This document shows, one piece after another, positions 33,842 to 35,045 of a stretch of DNA of 35,045 bases; positions within the stretch are counted from its first letter, which is position 1; each line of letters starts with the position of its first letter. Below the pieces are notes generated by a model that ran no database searches, was not told where the DNA came from, and saw only the letters and a program-made list of their open reading frames with translations. This stretch comes from Igneacidithiobacillus sp041146875 (GTDB lineage Bacteria > Pseudomonadota > Gammaproteobacteria > Acidithiobacillales > Acidithiobacillaceae): the NCBI RefSeq assembly GCF_041146875.1, contig NZ_JBFRXP010000025.1, positions 1-35,045 of the forward strand, written 5' to 3'. The position numbers were made by a program, and so were the translations under genes.

Positions 33842-33870
33842 AACAGGACGTAACAATTCCCGCAACAGCA

Positions 33871-33887
33871 TCTGGAACTTTTCCAGA
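33871..33887. promoter_or_regulatory. Perfect inverted repeat overlapping the -35 region of sRNA copy 1
   Basis: TCTGGAA-CTT-TTCCAGA is a perfect 7-bp inverted repeat with a 3-nt centre, 30 bp after the photolyase stop. No T-run follows, so it is a poor terminator. It covers the position where the -35 of the first small-RNA copy should lie, which fits an operator or activator site. Confidence 0.4.
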
Positions 33888-33896
33888 ACCCTCGCC

Positions 33897-33902
33897 TCTA
33901 AT
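33897..33902 (+). promoter_or_regulatory. -10 box of sRNA copy 1
   Basis: TCTAAT stands six nt before the predicted 5' end at about 33908, the same distance as TAATAT in copy 2. The -35 at 17-18 nt (GGAACT/TGGAAC) is weak and overlaps the inverted repeat at 33871-33887, so activation by a bound protein is plausible. Confidence 0.35.
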
Positions 33903-33907
33903 CCTTT

Positions 33908-33994
33908 GCAAGCAGCTGTGATGGTTGCGAGCGCATGTTTCTTCCTCCTTTGGTGGTTTTGGGCGGCCCATTTCATGGCCGCCCTCTTTTTTTT
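33908..33994 (+). ncRNA. Candidate small RNA, sibling copy 1
   Basis: The predicted RNA is about 87 nt. A short 5' stem GCAA (33908-33911) pairs with TTGC (33925-33928). A single-stranded linker follows with the shared core from GCGAGCGCATGTTTCTT (33927-33943) to CCTCCTTTGGTGGTTTTGGG (33944-33963). The intrinsic terminator then has an 8-bp stem and a run of T. CCTCCTTT matches the anti-Shine-Dalgarno 3' end of 16S rRNA, so the linker could pair with ribosome binding sites. The same module recurs 140 bp downstream. Both are inferred from sequence; a leader attenuator is the alternative. Confidence 0.5.
33961..33994 (+). terminator. Intrinsic terminator of sRNA copy 1
   Basis: GGGCGGCC (33961-33968) and GGCCGCCC (33977-33984) form a perfect 8-bp GC-only stem with an 8-nt loop. 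TC and eight T follow. It is a textbook Rho-independent terminator on the plus strand. Confidence 0.9.
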
Positions 33995-34008
33995 CCGACC
34001 GGTCGGAA
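33993..34008. promoter_or_regulatory. Perfect 16-bp palindrome upstream of the sRNA copy 2 promoter
   Basis: TTCCGACCGGTCGGAA is fully self-complementary and ends 5 bp before the -35 box at 34014. Such GACCGGTC-centred palindromes are frequent operators of TetR-type regulators (family knowledge), so it may control the second small RNA. No candidate TetR gene is in the window. Confidence 0.5.
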
Positions 34009-34013
34009 TGTTC

Positions 34014-34042
34014 TTGCAAGAAGCGAGAGCAAATGCTAATAT
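34014..34042 (+). promoter_or_regulatory. Sigma-70-type promoter of sRNA copy 2
   Basis: TTGCAA (34014-34019) and TAATAT (34037-34042) are separated by exactly 17 nt, one of the best promoter matches in the window. The expected start site is about 34048-34049, where a perfect 5' hairpin begins. Confidence 0.7.
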
Positions 34043-34047
34043 ATCAA

Positions 34048-34125
34048 CTCGTGGTCAGCTTTGACCGCGAGCGCATGTTTCTTTCCTCCTTTGTGGTTTT
34101 GGGGCTTTCATTAGCCCCTTTTTTT
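34048..34125 (+). ncRNA. Candidate small RNA, sibling copy 2
   Basis: The predicted RNA is about 78 nt. A 10-bp 5' hairpin pairs CTCGTGGTCA (34048-34057) with TGACCGCGAG (34062-34071), with one U-G pair and a 4-nt loop. Next comes an unpaired linker that shares its core with copy 1, GCGAGCGCATGTTTCTT then TCCTCCTTTGTGGTTTTGGGG (34067-34104). A terminator closes it. The linker contains CCTCCTTT, the anti-Shine-Dalgarno sequence. The 5' hairpin, C/U-rich loop and terminator plan is that of small RNAs that block translation starts, comparable in principle to the CcsR/cuckoo RNAs of Rhodobacter or the twin NmsR RNAs of Neisseria. The hydrolase start is 17 nt past the terminator, so a riboswitch-like leader is not excluded. 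Confidence 0.6.
34101..34125 (+). terminator. Intrinsic terminator of sRNA copy 2
   Basis: GGGGCT (34101-34106) and AGCCCC (34113-34118) form a 6-bp stem with a TTCATT loop and are followed by seven T. It stands between the copy 2 promoter and the hydrolase start at 34142. Confidence 0.88.
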
Positions 34126-34141
34126 GTGACACGCCCTTCTC

Positions 34142-34909
34142 ATGCCTCTATCCACTGAAGCTCCCCTAGAGATACAAGTGCCCAATGGCGAGCTTGTACG
34201 CGGTTACTTTCAAGATTCTAAGAACAGTGCAATTGGCGTCTTCCTACCGGGCTTTGCGTCGGATTTACACGGCAGCAAGTCACAGCTACTTGCCCGTTTT
34301 GCGCAGCAGCGCCAGCGCTCGTGGGCGCGCTTCGACTATCGTGGCATGGGTATCTCCGCTGGGACATTCTCCGAGCTTAGCATCTCACGGTATCTAGAAG
34401 ACGTGGGAGCCGTAATTCAGACGTTACCGCCGCGGCCTATACTTCTCCTCGGCTCGAGCATGGGGGGCTGGGTCGCGACCCGTGCAGCCCAATTTTGGCC
34501 GGAGCGCGTGCGTGCCTTGCTACTCATTGCGCCAGCGTATAACTTCATTCAAGATTATTTTCACGGTCTGCCAATTGATGCGCAATTGGCTTGGCAGGAT
34601 TCTGGTTTTCATGCGTGGCAACTCGGCGACAACGGTCCGACATTCCAGTTGGGTTTCAATGCCGTACGCGATGCCGCAAATCACAATCTGCTGTTAGCAC
34701 CGCCAAAATTAGACATCCCCGTCACGATCTTACACGGTTCGGCGGATGATGCTGTGCCCCTGCAACGCAGCTTTGCGTTTGCCAGACAAGCACAGGCTCG
34801 CCCCTTGGTCATACAAACGCTCTACGGCGTCGGGCATCGATTACGGGGAGCCGATCAACAGCTTCTCAGTGCTGTGGAGAGCACTTTTCTACGCCTGGAA
34901 TACAAGTAA
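34142..34909 (+). CDS. Alpha/beta hydrolase
   Basis: The protein has 255 residues with an alpha/beta hydrolase fold of the small serine-esterase/lipase type. The predicted nucleophile is Ser106 in GSSMGG, the acid Asp202 in HGSADDAVP and the base His232 in GVGHRL; FLPGFASDLHGSK forms the oxyanion-hole region. The substrate cannot be told. ATG 34142 is the only start, since an in-frame stop lies at 34127, and no Shine-Dalgarno sequence is visible. Its start lies 17 nt after the sRNA copy 2 terminator and is overlapped by a short frame from ATG 34075 to 34158, so expression may depend on read-through and coupling to that frame. Confidence 0.85.
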   Translation: MPLSTEAPLEIQVPNGELVRGYFQDSKNSAIGVFLPGFASDLHGSKSQLLARFAQQRQRSWARFDYRGMGISAGTFSELSISRYLEDVGAVIQTLPPRPILLLGSSMGGWVATRAAQFWPERVRALLLIAPAYNFIQDYFHGLPIDAQLAWQDSGFHAWQLGDNGPTFQLGFNAVRDAANHNLLLAPPKLDIPVTILHGSADDAVPLQRSFAFARQAQARPLVIQTLYGVGHRLRGADQQLLSAVESTFLRLEYK

Positions 34910-35024
34910 GAATACCCCAACCTGATGTCGTGCATAGTTCAGTTCAGTTCTTTCCAATCCAGAGATGAGCCTGAAGGAGGGGCAGGAGTGAGGCTGTCAG
35001 GCGGCTGAGTGTTGGGCATTGTTG
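34910..35024. other. Intergenic region before a probable regulator
   Basis: No complete gene is seen. A short direct repeat (GTTCAGTTCAGTTC, about 34939-34952) and a weak CCTGA/TCAGG inverted repeat lie upstream of the partial regulator gene and may be part of its control region. No terminator for the hydrolase is evident. Confidence 0.35.
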
Positions 35025-35045
35025 ATGGAACGAAAGAGCTTTGCC
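35025..35045 (+). CDS. Start of a probable HxlR-family transcription regulator (cut by window edge)
   Basis: Only ATG and six codons are present, reading MERKSFA. HxlR-type winged-helix regulators often begin with a pattern like M-x-R-K-S-F-A-D-M followed by a conserved Cys, which this matches. No clear ribosome binding site is seen. With seven residues the call is tentative; the rest lies outside the window. Confidence 0.35.

Noticed and set aside
33871..33887. Photolyase terminator
   Set aside because: The stem is perfect but short, and no T-run follows; its position over the sRNA -35 region fits a binding site better.

Overview
The window looks like a chromosomal segment of an acidophilic sulfur/iron-oxidising proteobacterium, most likely Acidithiobacillus or a close relative. 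This is inferred from codon style, the gene order asd-fimV-truA-trpF-trpB-trpA-accD-folC-cvpA-purF-metZ next to queA-tgt-yajC-secD-secF, and the general protein flavour; no database search was possible. It has three parts.

(1) Positions 1 to about 7540 are accessory DNA. A tyrosine recombinase (5693-7438, minus) starts next to the 3' end of an intact tRNA-Ser(CGA) gene (7543-7631, minus). That is the usual layout of a genomic island integrated at a tRNA gene; the far end of the island lies left of the window. The cargo looks like phage defence: an Abi/DRT-like reverse transcriptase, a PD-(D/E)XK-type nuclease overlapping its 3' end, and a one-protein AAA ATPase plus TOPRIM (DUF4435/OLD-like) effector. 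The reverse transcriptase is split by a GC-rich insert of 287 bp bounded by a 7-bp direct repeat; removing one repeat plus the insert restores one continuous frame. Imperfect palindromes that both begin ACATAACAA follow the nuclease and the ATPase genes and resemble integron attC sites, so these genes may have arrived as cassettes.

(2) Positions 7543-29290 are a dense, almost wholly minus-strand housekeeping block. It carries protein export (yajC-secD-secF), queuosine tRNA modification (queA-tgt), a CNNM/CorC-like membrane protein and a CBS protein. It continues with methionine (metZ), purine (purF, cvpA), folate (folC), fatty acid (accD) and tryptophan (trpA, trpB, trpF) genes, then truA, the polar landmark protein FimV, asd and leuB, and ends with one gene of unknown function. 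Many stop/start codons overlap as ATGA, so long transcripts with translational coupling are likely.

(3) Positions 29352-35045 are mostly plus strand. They hold the molybdenum-cofactor genes mobA-mobB-moeA, a secreted phospholipase D-like nuclease (minus), a DNA photolyase, an alpha/beta hydrolase and, at the very edge, the first seven codons of a probable HxlR-family regulator. Between the photolyase and the hydrolase are two copies, exactly 140 bp apart, of a module with a near-identical ~37-nt core. The core contains the anti-Shine-Dalgarno sequence CCTCCTTT and is followed by a strong intrinsic terminator. Each copy has its own promoter-like -10 and its own perfect palindrome upstream. These look like an undescribed pair of sibling small RNAs, or alternatively tandem leader attenuators of the hydrolase, and they are the most interesting signal in the window.
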